The notes beneath the pieces are model-generated. The model did not search any database and was not told the origin of the DNA. It worked only from the letters and a program-made list of their open reading frames with translations. The position numbers and the translations under genes are program-made. This document shows positions 8,145-15,982 of a stretch of DNA of 48,002 bases, piece after piece. This stretch comes from JAFGOG01 sp034429215 (GTDB lineage Bacteria; Chloroflexota; Anaerolineae; JAAYZQ01): positions 1 through 48,002 of the forward strand of contig DAOUGI010000086.1 of the NCBI GenBank assembly GCA_034429215.1. Direction: 5' to 3'. Numbering within the stretch: the stretch's first letter is position 1; each line of letters starts with the position of its first letter.

Positions 8145-8560
8145 CAAGCCATTTCCACGGCTGGGTGAGCCAAGATTTCAAAGGTGGTGTTGCCCAATCG
8201 ATCGACCAGATCGGACTGGGCCTGGTTCCAGACGTGGTGGACGGGGCAATACGAGTTTCGCGGGCAGTCGTCGGGCTGGATCACACACCGGTTCAAGCGG
8301 ACGGGACCTTCCAGGGCTTCGACAACATCGAGCAGGGTGATATCTGCCGCCGGCCTGGCCAGGGCGACGCCACCACCGGCCCCTCTGTAGGTCGTGACCA
8401 ACCCGGCCAGGCACAACTGGGAGATGATCTTGGCCAAAAACGGGCGGGGGATCCTTTGCCGGTCGGCGATATCATGAGCTGCCGCTCTCTCATCTTGGGG
8501 TAAAGTGGCCAGGTCAAGGACAATCCTGACCCCATAATCTGTCCGTCTACTGATTACCAT
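8144..8560 (-). CDS. Rrf2-family transcriptional regulator with three-Cys cluster
   Basis: A 138-residue winged-helix regulator. The N-terminus MVISRRTDYGVRIVLDLA and the block IPRPFLAKIISQLCLAGLV are typical of Rrf2/IscR/NsrR proteins, and GAGGGVALARPAADITLLDVVEALEG follows as the wing and linker. Three cysteines near residues 92-105 in the pattern C-X6-C-X5-C occupy the place where IscR and NsrR hold an Fe-S cluster (usually C-X5-C-X5-C), so redox, iron or NO sensing is likely. It is coupled to adenosine deaminase and faces an OsmC gene across overlapping divergent promoters, which it may control. Confidence 0.88.
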   Translation of the reverse strand: MVISRRTDYGVRIVLDLATLPQDERAAAHDIADRQRIPRPFLAKIISQLCLAGLVTTYRGAGGGVALARPAADITLLDVVEALEGPVRLNRCVIQPDDCPRNSYCPVHHVWNQAQSDLVDRLGNTTFEILAHPAVEMA

Positions 8561-8627
8561 GCTCGATCTTCCCTTCTATGCGATGCAGCCATGAGCGTAA
8601 TCGGACAACTTGGGCCTAATTTATGTC

Positions 8628-8656
8628 ATTATAGTCCGCCGTCACGATTTTGTCAA
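8628..8656 (-). promoter_or_regulatory. Rrf2-add promoter
   Basis: On the minus strand, TTGACA (8651-8656), 17 bp and TATAAT (8628-8633). Its -35 hexamer overlaps the -35 of the divergent promoter at 8650-8678. Confidence 0.85.
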
Positions 8657-8678
8657 ACCGGTCCTTCGAGGTTATAAT
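8650..8678 (+). promoter_or_regulatory. OsmC-birA promoter overlapping the divergent Rrf2 promoter
   Basis: TTGTCA (8650-8655), 17 bp and TATAAT (8673-8678). The near-palindromic TTTGTCAAA serves as the -35 for both directions, so polymerase binding should be mutually exclusive. Confidence 0.8.
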
Positions 8679-8725
8679 CGACGGCAGATTGTTTCGTCGC
8701 CGCCAAGGCAGAAAGGAAGCAGATC

Positions 8726-9142
8726 ATGACGGTTGAAGCCAGGGTCACCTGGGTGGAAGACAGGCGGTTTGTAGGCCACGCATCGTCGGGGCACGCCATC
8801 GTTTTAGACGGCAGCTCAAACAAGCTCGGACCGAGCCCCATGGAGATGGTGCTGCTCGGCCTGATCGGCTGCTCCGCCTTTGACGTCATCGATATCCTGG
8901 AGAAAAAGAAACAAGCGGTCTCCAGTTTCGAGGTGATCGCCCAGGCCGAGCGGGCCGCAGACCACCCCCGCGTTTACACGGCGATCGGGATCGAGTTCGT
9001 CGTGCGCGGGCAGGCGATCAAGGCCAAGGCGGTAGAAGACGCGATCCAGTTGTCGGTGGGAAAATACTGCTCCGTGGCCGGCATGCTGAACAAGACGGCC
9101 CAGATCACCACGAGCTACCGGATCGAGGAGCACAACGGGTGA
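8726..9142 (+). CDS. OsmC-family redox protein
   Basis: A 138-residue OsmC/Ohr-superfamily protein, nearest in look to the YhfA-type branch. The two catalytic cysteines are placed as in the family: GCSAFDV near residue 50 on the central helix, and GKYCSV near residue 113. Members reduce organic hydroperoxides or act as thiol-dependent redox proteins, but the substrate of this branch is unclear. An AAAGGAAG ribosome-binding site precedes the ATG. It is divergent from the Rrf2 regulator, consistent with oxidative-stress control, and is followed 28 bases later by birA. Confidence 0.88.
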   Translation: MTVEARVTWVEDRRFVGHASSGHAIVLDGSSNKLGPSPMEMVLLGLIGCSAFDVIDILEKKKQAVSSFEVIAQAERAADHPRVYTAIGIEFVVRGQAIKAKAVEDAIQLSVGKYCSVAGMLNKTAQITTSYRIEEHNG

Positions 9143-9170
9143 GACCCGCCGTCAACCGGCGCGACCACGC

Positions 9171-9962
9171 ATGACCACAGACCCGCTCTCCGCCGATAGG
9201 ATCCTGGCCGGCCTGAAAACCGGGCTCGTGGCGCGCAACGTGATCTACCTCCCCGAGACCGGCTCCACCATGGACGACGCCCGCCGGCTGGCCGAGCGGG
9301 GCGCCCCCGACGGCACGCTGGTCGTCGCCGATTACCAGACCGCCGGCCGAGGGCGGCTTGACCGCCGCTGGCAGGCGCCGCCCGCCGGCAGCCTGCTCCT
9401 GTCGTTCATCTTTCGCCCCGCGATCGCTTCCCACCATGTGCAGCAGTTAACCATGCTGTGCGGGCTGGCCGTAGCCGAGGGCGTGGAGGCCGAAACCGGC
9501 CTGCCGGTCGGCCTGAAATGGCCAAACGACCTGGAGATCGGCGGAGCCAAGGTGGGCGGCATCCTGACCGAGGTCGAGCTGAGCGGCGCCCGGGTCGGCT
9601 ACGCCGTGGTCGGCGTCGGCCTTAACGTCAACCTGGACCCGCAGCAGCTAACCGGGCCCGTCCTGGCCCGCGCCACCAGTCTGTCCGCCGAGCTTGGCCG
9701 GCCCGTGGCGCGCCTGCCCTTGCTGTGGGCCGTGCTGCGCGCTGTGGACACCCGCTATGTGGCGCTCGGGGCCGGCGCGCCGGGGCTGCACGCCGCCTGG
9801 GCTGGGCGGCTGGTCACCCTGGGCCGGACGGTGACCGTTTCAACCGGCGACTCGATCTGGGAAGGGCTGGCCGAGGGCGTGGATGCCGATGGAGCCTTGT
9901 TGGTGCGGCGGGCAAACGGCGGCCTAGAACGGATCATAGCCGGTGACGTAACCGCGCGCTGA
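9171..9962 (+). CDS. birA: biotin--[acetyl-CoA-carboxylase] ligase, no DNA-binding domain
   Basis: Activates biotin with ATP and transfers it to the lysine of biotin carboxyl carrier proteins. The 263-residue protein has ETGSTMDDARRLAERGAPDGTLVV split over two conserved blocks, QTAGRGRLDRRW (the biotinyl-AMP loop), LKWPNDLEI, KVGGILTE and VGVGLNVN, followed by a short C-terminal SH3-like domain. It has no N-terminal helix-turn-helix, so it is a class I ligase and not a repressor of biotin genes. The start ATG has only a weak ribosome-binding site, and coupling to the OsmC gene is plausible. Confidence 0.93.
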   Translation: MTTDPLSADRILAGLKTGLVARNVIYLPETGSTMDDARRLAERGAPDGTLVVADYQTAGRGRLDRRWQAPPAGSLLLSFIFRPAIASHHVQQLTMLCGLAVAEGVEAETGLPVGLKWPNDLEIGGAKVGGILTEVELSGARVGYAVVGVGLNVNLDPQQLTGPVLARATSLSAELGRPVARLPLLWAVLRAVDTRYVALGAGAPGLHAAWAGRLVTLGRTVTVSTGDSIWEGLAEGVDADGALLVRRANGGLERIIAGDVTAR

Positions 9963-10004
9963 CGGGTGTATCCCAATTCTGGATGACACGACGGCCGCCT
10001 CTGC

Positions 10005-10043
10005 CGCTCCCTCTCCCCCTGGGGAGAGGGCTGGGGTGAGGGG
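10005..10043. repeat. dispersed GC-rich hairpin repeat, copy 1
   Basis: A perfect 10-bp stem, CCCTCTCCCC (10009-10018) with GGGGAGAGGG (10021-10030), followed by a G-rich tail. The same 39-base block, with a few changes, recurs at 47076-47117. It lies in the birA downstream region. Confidence 0.8.
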
Positions 10044-10115
10044 AAAATGCCACCCTACAAGCGCTTACCCAGAAAGCTGAGACACACCCTCCGCTGAGAA
10101 GCGGCGCCAGCAGGC

Positions 10116-10144
10116 TTGACATTTCTCCCATTTGCGGTTATCCT
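10116..10144 (+). promoter_or_regulatory. promoter upstream of the 38-aa membrane peptide
   Basis: TTGACA (10116-10121), 17 bp and TATCCT (10139-10144). The first gene downstream starts at 10228. Confidence 0.6.
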
Positions 10145-10227
10145 ACTGTTCGATATGATACTCAGCAGAGGTGGCTCCTGTGCCGCCGGCTCTCTGCATG
10201 GTTGATTGCTAAACAGGAGATGAGACG

Positions 10228-10344
10228 ATGTTTCGACGGCTTGACATCCGGCACTGGCTGATGATCGCTATCTTGATCTTGGCCAACGTCATTATTTTCG
10301 GTTGCCTGCTTTTGGTGCTGACGGGCAGGGTCGAGCTCTTTTGA
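10228..10344 (+). CDS. 38-residue single-span membrane peptide
   Basis: I do not recognise a family. The peptide starts MFRRLDIRHW and then has one long hydrophobic stretch (about residues 11-33) with a short polar end, RVELF. AGGAGA lies 7 bases before the ATG and a promoter about 85 bp upstream, which argues that it is expressed. It is followed 29 bases later by a Thr/Pro-rich membrane protein, so it may belong to that envelope transcript. It resembles the 41-residue peptide at 241 in size and topology only. Confidence 0.55.
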   Translation: MFRRLDIRHWLMIAILILANVIIFGCLLLVLTGRVELF

Positions 10345-10373
10345 CATCGGCCGGTGCGCAGCATAGACAAAAA

Positions 10374-10946
10374 ATGACGACAGGATCGATCAACCCTTTG
10401 CCGGCGTCCAAACCAGACTTCCACCAAGCCCAAACCTTACCCGCATGGATCGCGGCCTCGGTGGCCTGGCTGCTGCTCGCCGCGCTGCTGCTGTTTGTTG
10501 GGTTGGCGCTGCCCGGCGAGCAAGCATCGGCCGCTGTGCTATTCCAATCCGAGACGGCAGACCCGGCAACCGGCCCAATCACCAACACCGCCGACATAAC
10601 CCCCACCGTCACCATCACGCCGACCGACACGCCTGCGCCGACGGACACGCCCACCCAGCCGCCTCCGACGCCCGAGCCCACCGCTACCTGGACCCCCACC
10701 CCCTTGCCGACGGCCACACCACAGCCGACAAGCACTCCACCGCCCCCGGCCCCATCCACCATCCGCCGGCACTACGTCCGGGGTGACTCGAACGTCGTCA
10801 TCCAGTGGGGCATGCTCGTCGATTCGTTGGCGCTCGGCATCTCCTATCTCTGGCTGGTCGCCGGCATTTTGATCGGAGTGGGCCTCCCTATCCTCTTTCT
10901 AGTCTTGTGGGTCAGAAACAGGCGTCGCCGGTCGACGCAGGAATAG
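10374..10946 (+). CDS. membrane protein with extracytoplasmic Thr/Pro-rich stalk
   Basis: A 190-residue protein of clear architecture but unknown function. A hydrophobic segment near residues 25-50 (VAWLLLAALLLFVGLAL) is followed by about 75 residues made almost only of Thr, Pro and a few Asp/Ala, then a second membrane span near residues 155-180 and a basic end (RNRRRRSTQE). The Thr/Pro stretch would be outside the cell and is a plausible O-glycosylation site. The ATG at 10374 lacks a good ribosome-binding site, and TTG starts upstream are possible. Its end overlaps the start of the glycosyltransferase gene. Confidence 0.65.
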   Translation: MTTGSINPLPASKPDFHQAQTLPAWIAASVAWLLLAALLLFVGLALPGEQASAAVLFQSETADPATGPITNTADITPTVTITPTDTPAPTDTPTQPPPTPEPTATWTPTPLPTATPQPTSTPPPPAPSTIRRHYVRGDSNVVIQWGMLVDSLALGISYLWLVAGILIGVGLPILFLVLWVRNRRRRSTQE

Positions 10947-12523
10947 ACGCCGCCGCAGCCGGCCTCGTGAGCGCAACAGGGCGTCGCCGGCCCTGGTCCC
11001 CTGAGCCGGGATGGGCGCTCGTAGCCGTGATCGGGCTCGCCTTCGCCCTGAGGGTGATCGGCCTCGACGAGCAGAGTCTGTGGCGCGATGAAGTCGACGC
11101 CATCCGCTTTGCCCAGTTTCCCCTGCCAGACCTGCTGCGCACCTTTGTGACCCCCGGCCAAAACGGCCCCCTCTACTTCCTCCTGTTGCGCCCGTGGTTG
11201 AGCCTGGCCGGCCACAGCGAGTTCGCCCTCCGCTTCCTGTCACTCTTTTTCAGCGTCCTTGCCGTGTCGCTCACCTATCGCTTGGCCCGCGGGCTATTCT
11301 CGCCTCTGCCCCAGGCGCAGCGGGACGGGGCATCCCTCCTGGCTGCGATCCTGGCCGCTACCTCGCCCTACCTGGTCTGGTACGGCCAGGAAGGCAAGAT
11401 GTACAGCCTGGTCGTAGCGCTGGCCTTGACCTCGATCTACTGCTACCTGGCCGCCTTGCGTCGAGGCCGCTGGTACCACTGGCTGGCCTTCGTCGCCGCC
11501 ACCACCGCCGCGTTCTACGTCCACCTGATCGCCGCGCTGCTGATCCCGGCTCAGGTGCTCATCTTTGCCCTCGGCCCGTGGGACCACCGTGCCCGCTGGA
11601 AACCATGGCTTGTAAGCCTGGCTGCCCTGACCCTCCCTTACCTGCCGTTGCTGTCCTGGCAGTTGCCGGCCATCCGCCAGGTCGTCGACACCGGCTATCG
11701 CGTCTTTGCCCCGCCCGAAATGCTCGTGGCCTTGCTGGCGGACTATAGCCTGGGTGTGGCCCCGCCGGTGACCATCTGGGCGGTCGCCTTTTTCGTGGTC
11801 CTCCTGGCCGCCGGGCTGTTCCTGCTTGTCCGGGTCCCCTCAACCGGGCAGCGTCGCGCCGCGCTGTGGGTCCTGCTCTCCTGGCTGTTCGTGCCCCTGC
11901 TCGCCTTCTTCCTCATCAACCTCCGCCGGCCCATGTTCACCACCCGCTACCTGATCTTTGTCCTGCCGGCCTACCTCCTGCTGCTGGCGGCCGGCCTGAC
12001 AGCCATAGACCGCCGTTGGCGCGCGCTGGCGGCGCTGGCCGTGGCCACCTTGCTGATCCTGAACGGCCTGGGCCTGTGGAGCCAGGCCCGCACGCCGCTC
12101 AGGGCCGATTTCCGGGCAGCCGCCTATCACGTCATCGAGCGCCTGGCGCCCCAGGACCTGGTCCTGTTCCACATCCCCTACGGCCGCCACTCGTTTGATT
12201 ATTATGTCCAGCGCTGGTCCGACCTGCACCCTGGCTCGTCAGCCGCCCTCCTGCCCTCCACACAGGCCTGGAGAGAGGACGGCGCGTCCTACAACTGGGC
12301 AGAAGGGTTGTACACCAACGCCGGCATGACACCGGACGAGGCGGCGCAGCAAATGGCCGGCCTCACTTCCGGCAGCCGGGTGGTCTGGCTGGTGGCGACA
12401 GAAACGTCGATGTGGGACGAGCGCGGCCTCGTTCAGGGCTGGCTGGCTGAGCATGCCACACTGGCCGGCCAGGCCGAGTTCACCCGGGTCACCGTCTACC
12501 GCTATCTGCTGCCTGCTCGCTAG
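10907..12523 (+). CDS. GT39-like membrane glycosyltransferase
   Basis: An integral membrane glycosyltransferase (about 538 residues, 10 or more spans) that would use a polyprenyl-phosphate sugar donor outside the membrane. The first loop has SLWRDEVDAIRFAQ with the acidic pair typical of the ArnT/PMT (GT39/GT83) superfamily, then NGPLYFLLLRPWL and EFALRFLSLFF, as in the family annotated glycosyltransferase family 39 protein. A soluble C-terminal part begins around residue 400. The start is uncertain (GTG 10907 or 10967, overlapping the previous gene by up to 40 bases). Sitting among Thr/Pro-rich surface proteins, it may glycosylate them; that is inference. Confidence 0.75.
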   Translation: MGQKQASPVDAGIDAAAAGLVSATGRRRPWSPEPGWALVAVIGLAFALRVIGLDEQSLWRDEVDAIRFAQFPLPDLLRTFVTPGQNGPLYFLLLRPWLSLAGHSEFALRFLSLFFSVLAVSLTYRLARGLFSPLPQAQRDGASLLAAILAATSPYLVWYGQEGKMYSLVVALALTSIYCYLAALRRGRWYHWLAFVAATTAAFYVHLIAALLIPAQVLIFALGPWDHRARWKPWLVSLAALTLPYLPLLSWQLPAIRQVVDTGYRVFAPPEMLVALLADYSLGVAPPVTIWAVAFFVVLLAAGLFLLVRVPSTGQRRAALWVLLSWLFVPLLAFFLINLRRPMFTTRYLIFVLPAYLLLLAAGLTAIDRRWRALAALAVATLLILNGLGLWSQARTPLRADFRAAAYHVIERLAPQDLVLFHIPYGRHSFDYYVQRWSDLHPGSSAALLPSTQAWREDGASYNWAEGLYTNAGMTPDEAAQQMAGLTSGSRVVWLVATETSMWDERGLVQGWLAEHATLAGQAEFTRVTVYRYLLPAR

Positions 12524-12539
12524 TTGTCGGCCCCCTTTT

Positions 12540-12568
12540 TTGACAAAGCTGCCGGCGCATGTTAACAT
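12540..12568 (+). promoter_or_regulatory. promoter of the selenoperoxiredoxin gene
   Basis: TTGACA (12540-12545), 17 bp and TAACAT (12563-12568), about 33 bp before the ATG. Confidence 0.7.
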
Positions 12569-12601
12569 GTCGATCTATCAAACCTGCCAAAGGAAGGATC
12601 C

Positions 12602-13375
12602 ATGAAAATTGAAATTGGCATCAAGGCCCCAGATTTCACGCTCAAGAGCCACCACGATGAAACGGTCCGGCTCGGCGAATACCTGGGCCGGCACAACGTC
12701 CTGATCGCCTTCTTCCCCCTGGCCTGGACTCCCGTCTGAACGAACCAAATGCCTTCTTACCAGCAGGATCTTGCCCGGTTTGAAGGCTACAATACCCAGG
12801 TGCTGGGTATCAGCGTCGATCACGTACCGTGTCTGAAGGCGTGGGCCGAGAGCCTGGGCGGCATCGGCTACCCGCTGCTCAGCGACTTTTGGCCGCACGG
12901 CGCGGTCGCCCGGCAATACGGCGTCTTTCGAGAAGAGGCCGGCCACAGCGAGCGCGCCCTGTTCGTCGTCGACAAGCGGGGCATCATCCGCTACGTCGAC
13001 ATCCACGAGATCAGCCAACAGCCGGACAACGAGCACGTCTTCCAGGCTCTGCGCGAGATCGAGCCGCAGGCGTTGCAGAAACCAGAGCCGCACAAGATTC
13101 CGGTCAAGGTGATCCGGCCCGCACCGGCAGCTCCGTTAAAGTCGGTCGTCATGTACTGCCGGCCGGGCTGCATCGACTGCCGGCTGGCCAGGAGCTTTCT
13201 CGAACAAAAAGGCGTGGCCTACACCGAGATCGACATCCGCACCGACCCGCAGGCCGAAGCCCGCCTCCGCCAGTGGACCGGCGGCCCGCTCATCACCCCG
13301 GTGTTCGATATCGACGGCAAGATCGTCATCGACTTCAAGCGCGCCGAGCTGGAGCAGGCGTTGGGCCTGAGATAA
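12602..13375 (+). CDS. selenocysteine peroxiredoxin fused to a glutaredoxin-like domain
   Basis: A 257-residue thiol/selenol peroxidase, if the in-frame TGA at 12737-12739 is read as selenocysteine 46. Residues 1-165 are an AhpE/BCP-type peroxiredoxin: IKAPDFTL, then FFPLAWTPV-U-TNQMP, where U takes the place of the peroxidatic Cys, with Cys77 in VDHVPCLKAW. Residues about 178-257 form a glutaredoxin-like domain with YCRPGCIDC (Cys190/Cys193) and GGPLITPVF, which could regenerate the selenolate. Both halves are in one frame, the sequence around TGA is intact family motif, and a hairpin follows (12760-12778). AAGGAAGGA precedes the ATG. Without recoding only a 45-residue stub would be made. 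Confidence 0.88.
12760..12778 (+). promoter_or_regulatory. candidate bacterial SECIS hairpin of the peroxiredoxin
   Basis: About 20 bases after the UGA, CC-A-GCA can pair with TGC-CC-GG around a G-rich loop (GGATCT at 12766-12771). GCAGGATCTTGC resembles the GCAGGTCTGC tip of the E. coli fdhF SECIS. The apical loop starts 26 bases past UGA, within the usual bacterial spacing. Confidence 0.6.
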
Positions 13376-13391
13376 AGGCACACCTCCATCT

Positions 13392-13435
13392 AAACCCGGT
13401 TTCTCGCCTCGAAAGAGAAGCCGGGTTTCCTTTTT
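13392..13435 (+). terminator. Rho-independent terminator after the selenoperoxiredoxin
   Basis: Arms 13392-13405 and 13415-13428 (AAACCCGG...CCGGGTTT, 14 pairs with one G-U) are followed by CCTTTTT. The stem is nearly the same as the terminator at 22532. Confidence 0.9.
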
Positions 13436-13453
13436 ATCGACGGCCTCTCCAGT

Positions 13454-13482
13454 TTGCATGATTCTGCATTTGTGGTTATAAT
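13454..13482 (+). promoter_or_regulatory. promoter of the PpiC-type lipoprotein gene
   Basis: TTGCAT (13454-13459), 17 bp and TATAAT (13477-13482). The same two hexamers are used at the hdr operon promoter (32699-32727). Confidence 0.75.
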
Positions 13483-13529
13483 GACTGGGTATCGAGGGTG
13501 CGCAAGCACTACATATTGTAGGTGTAGCG

Positions 13530-14558
13530 GTGCAGAATACAAAATACGGGACCTCCGGCCCCAAAGCGAGCACTCGAACAGTCGCCAAACACCCCGGGCA
13601 GCCCTGGGTAGCAGGTGGCTGGGTGGCGGCGGTGCTGTCGCTGCTGCTGATCTTGGCCGCTTGTGGCGGGGAACAGAGCGCCACCGGCACAGCGCCGGCC
13701 CCTCCACCGCCCACGGCCCTGCCCACAAGCGCAGCGCCGGCGGCGGCGCCTACCGCTACCCCGCTGCCGGTTCCTCTGGCGGCGACCGTCAACGGCCGGC
13801 CGATCCTGCTGGCCGATTACGAGCGGCGAGTAGCCCAATACGAGCAGTCGATGCTCACTCAGGGGCTCGACCTCAGCACAGCGGAGGGCCGGCAGCGCTC
13901 GGCAGAGATCCGGCAAGAAGTGCTGGATAATCTGATCGATTCCGCCCTCATCGAACAGGGAGCGGCTGACCTGGGGGTAAGCGTCGGCGATGCGGACCTC
14001 GAGGCCCAGATCGCAGCCGACATCCAGGCCGGCGGCGGCCAGGCAGCCTTTGACGAGTGGCTGCAGGCCACCGGCCTGGTGCGTGAAGACTATAAGCAGT
14101 TGCTGCGCGAGGCGTTGCTGTCCCAGCGGGTGATGGATGCCGTCACGGCGAGCACACCCCAGGCGGCCGAGCAGGTCCACGCCCGCCAGATCGTTGTGAG
14201 CAGCCAGGAGGTCGCCGGCCAGGTGCTGGCAGAGCTTCAGGTCGGGGCTGACTTTGCGGCAGTGGCCAGGACCAAATCGACAGACCTGGCCACCAAAGAC
14301 AACGGCGGCGACCTGGGCTGGTTTCCACGCGGCCTGATCCCGCTGGAGCTGGAAGCCCTGGCCTTTTCGCTCCAGCCCGGCGAGATCGGCGGTCCGCTCC
14401 AAATGGACGACGGGTACCACTTTGTACAGGTCATGGAGCGCGAGCAGGACCGCCCGATTTCACAGGAAATGCAGGGCCAACTGCGGCTTGTCCTTTTCGA
14501 GCGGTGGCTGGAAGAGCAGCGCGCCGAGGCGACTATTGAGCAGTTGGTAGAAGAATAG
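13530..14558 (+). CDS. PpiC/parvulin-type peptidyl-prolyl isomerase lipoprotein
   Basis: A 342-residue extracytoplasmic foldase of the SurA/PrsA kind. A signal peptide with lipobox (SLLLILAACGG, near residues 37-47) anchors it, and a 35-residue Ala/Pro/Thr linker follows. A SurA-N-like helical domain covers about residues 85-210 (ATVNGRPILLADYERRV at its start, as in SurA/PrsA). The parvulin domain covers about 215-315, with VHARQIVV, GADFAAVARTKSTD, NGGDLGWFPRG, QPGEIGGPLQMDDGYHFVQV. It would assist folding of secreted proteins encoded around it. The start is GTG 13530 with a modest AGGTG upstream. Confidence 0.9.
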   Translation: MQNTKYGTSGPKASTRTVAKHPGQPWVAGGWVAAVLSLLLILAACGGEQSATGTAPAPPPPTALPTSAAPAAAPTATPLPVPLAATVNGRPILLADYERRVAQYEQSMLTQGLDLSTAEGRQRSAEIRQEVLDNLIDSALIEQGAADLGVSVGDADLEAQIAADIQAGGGQAAFDEWLQATGLVREDYKQLLREALLSQRVMDAVTASTPQAAEQVHARQIVVSSQEVAGQVLAELQVGADFAAVARTKSTDLATKDNGGDLGWFPRGLIPLELEALAFSLQPGEIGGPLQMDDGYHFVQVMEREQDRPISQEMQGQLRLVLFERWLEEQRAEATIEQLVEE

Positions 14559-14584
14559 ACAAACAAACCATAATGTGGTATACT
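14556..14584 (+). promoter_or_regulatory. promoter of the TPR-like gene
   Basis: TAGACA (14556-14561), 17 bp and TATACT (14579-14584), overlapping the stop of the foldase gene. It implies that the downstream gene starts at 14605 and not further upstream. Confidence 0.6.
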
Positions 14585-14604
14585 ATGGGGGCGTGGGAGG
14601 CCCA

Positions 14605-15933
14605 ATGCGGTCAGATCGAAGAGGATTGATTTGGATACTGCTGGCCACAGCAGCTTTGCTGCTGTTGATAGCCGTCGCCGCCGTGGTCATCTACCTGGTG
14701 CTTCGCCAGCGCCCGGCCCCGGCTGCGAGCGCCTGGCAGGATCCGGTCGCCGCCATCGCTTCCGACAAGATCGCTTCCGATCTGGCGCTCTACCCTTTGG
14801 CCGGGGCCTCCGACCTGGAGACGATCGACACGGCCATCGACAACAACCAGCTCCATACGGCCTATGCAGCGCTCATGTTCACCCTCGATCTGCGCGACGA
14901 GCAGCGCAGCGGCCGGCTCCTCCAGCTTGGCAGCCGCTTCTCCGCCGCACAAGAGGCCGGCATGGCCCGCCTGGCCTATCAACAGGTGTATGATCTGGCG
15001 CTCCTCAGCCCAGAGATGAGCGATCCGATCCGCGCCGATGCCCTGTTGGCCACCGGCAAAGCCTGGGCAGAGATGGGCCAGGCAGGTGAGGCGGGCAGGG
15101 CGTATGATCAGGTCTACATCATCGCCGTCAAGAGCCCTTACCTCCAGATCGCTTATCGCCGCGATCTGCTCACCAGGCTCGCCGCCGCCTATGCCGGCCT
15201 GGATCAGCCCGACCGGGCCGACCTGTGCCGCCGGCAATTGGCCATCCTGACCCAGGGATCCCAGTCCCAGCCCTCATCCCCGGTCAGTCAGGCCATGGAG
15301 CTGCTGGCCAGCCCTTTGGCGCCGGTCTCTTCCGCCGAGATTGGAGCTTTGGAAGAGAGCCGGAGGCAGGCTGCCTTCAGCGTGCTGCAGGCAGCAGCCG
15401 GCGGTCTTGAGCCGCCTTCTGATCTGGTCAACAACTTGGCCCAGGCCCTCAAGGCCGAAGATCAAACCAAGCTCGCCTTCTACCGCCAGGAGCGCGATGC
15501 CACCACCCAGCCCAGCCGGCGGGTGAATGTGGACTGGTCCCTGATCGACTGGCTAACCCTCAAGTATCAAGTGGCCGCCAAGAGTTTTGGCCTGTCGATC
15601 GTCCCCGAATGGGAGCAGCAGGCTGCCGAGATCCAGTCCGAGCTGAGCAAGGCCTACGAGGCGCTGCGTTTCGACTATGAAGACCTGGTCACGTCACTGC
15701 CGGACGCCGCATTGATGGAGCCTGGCCGTTACGGAGTGCGGCGGATGTTGAGTCTGTCCGGACGGTTGGGGCAGTATCCGAACTACCCCGGGCAGCAGTT
15801 GGCCGACAAGCTGCAAGAGGCCGCCAGGAACATGATCGCCGCCGGCATGATCGAGCCGCTGTACGTAGACGTGCAATCTGACAAGGACGGGCTGTGGTTT
15901 CTTCTCAGCCCTGCCGATCAATATGGACCGTAG
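14605..15933 (+). CDS. membrane-anchored TPR-like helical protein
   Basis: A 442-residue protein with one N-terminal membrane anchor (residues about 10-35, ATAALLLLIAVAAVVIYLVL) and an extracytoplasmic helical body. Helix pairs such as GMARLAYQQVYDLALL, ALLATGKAWAEMGQAGEAGRA and RLAAAYAGLDQPDRADL look like degenerate tetratricopeptide repeats, which suggests a protein-protein scaffold. The C-terminal 150 residues are helical without a motif I can name. ATG 14605 is preceded by GGGAGG. It is followed 49 bases later by the next envelope gene, with AAAGGAG, so the two probably form an operon. Confidence 0.65.
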   Translation: MRSDRRGLIWILLATAALLLLIAVAAVVIYLVLRQRPAPAASAWQDPVAAIASDKIASDLALYPLAGASDLETIDTAIDNNQLHTAYAALMFTLDLRDEQRSGRLLQLGSRFSAAQEAGMARLAYQQVYDLALLSPEMSDPIRADALLATGKAWAEMGQAGEAGRAYDQVYIIAVKSPYLQIAYRRDLLTRLAAAYAGLDQPDRADLCRRQLAILTQGSQSQPSSPVSQAMELLASPLAPVSSAEIGALEESRRQAAFSVLQAAAGGLEPPSDLVNNLAQALKAEDQTKLAFYRQERDATTQPSRRVNVDWSLIDWLTLKYQVAAKSFGLSIVPEWEQQAAEIQSELSKAYEALRFDYEDLVTSLPDAALMEPGRYGVRRMLSLSGRLGQYPNYPGQQLADKLQEAARNMIAAGMIEPLYVDVQSDKDGLWFLLSPADQYGP

Positions 15934-15982
15934 AAATGGCTGCGTGTTGTGCGAGCACGCTGTAGGGTAAAGGAGCTGCGCG

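Noticed and set aside
12602..12739. 45-residue stub or disrupted peroxiredoxin
   Set aside because: The TGA falls exactly on the catalytic Cys of an intact motif, and both downstream domains remain in frame, which fits selenocysteine better than decay.
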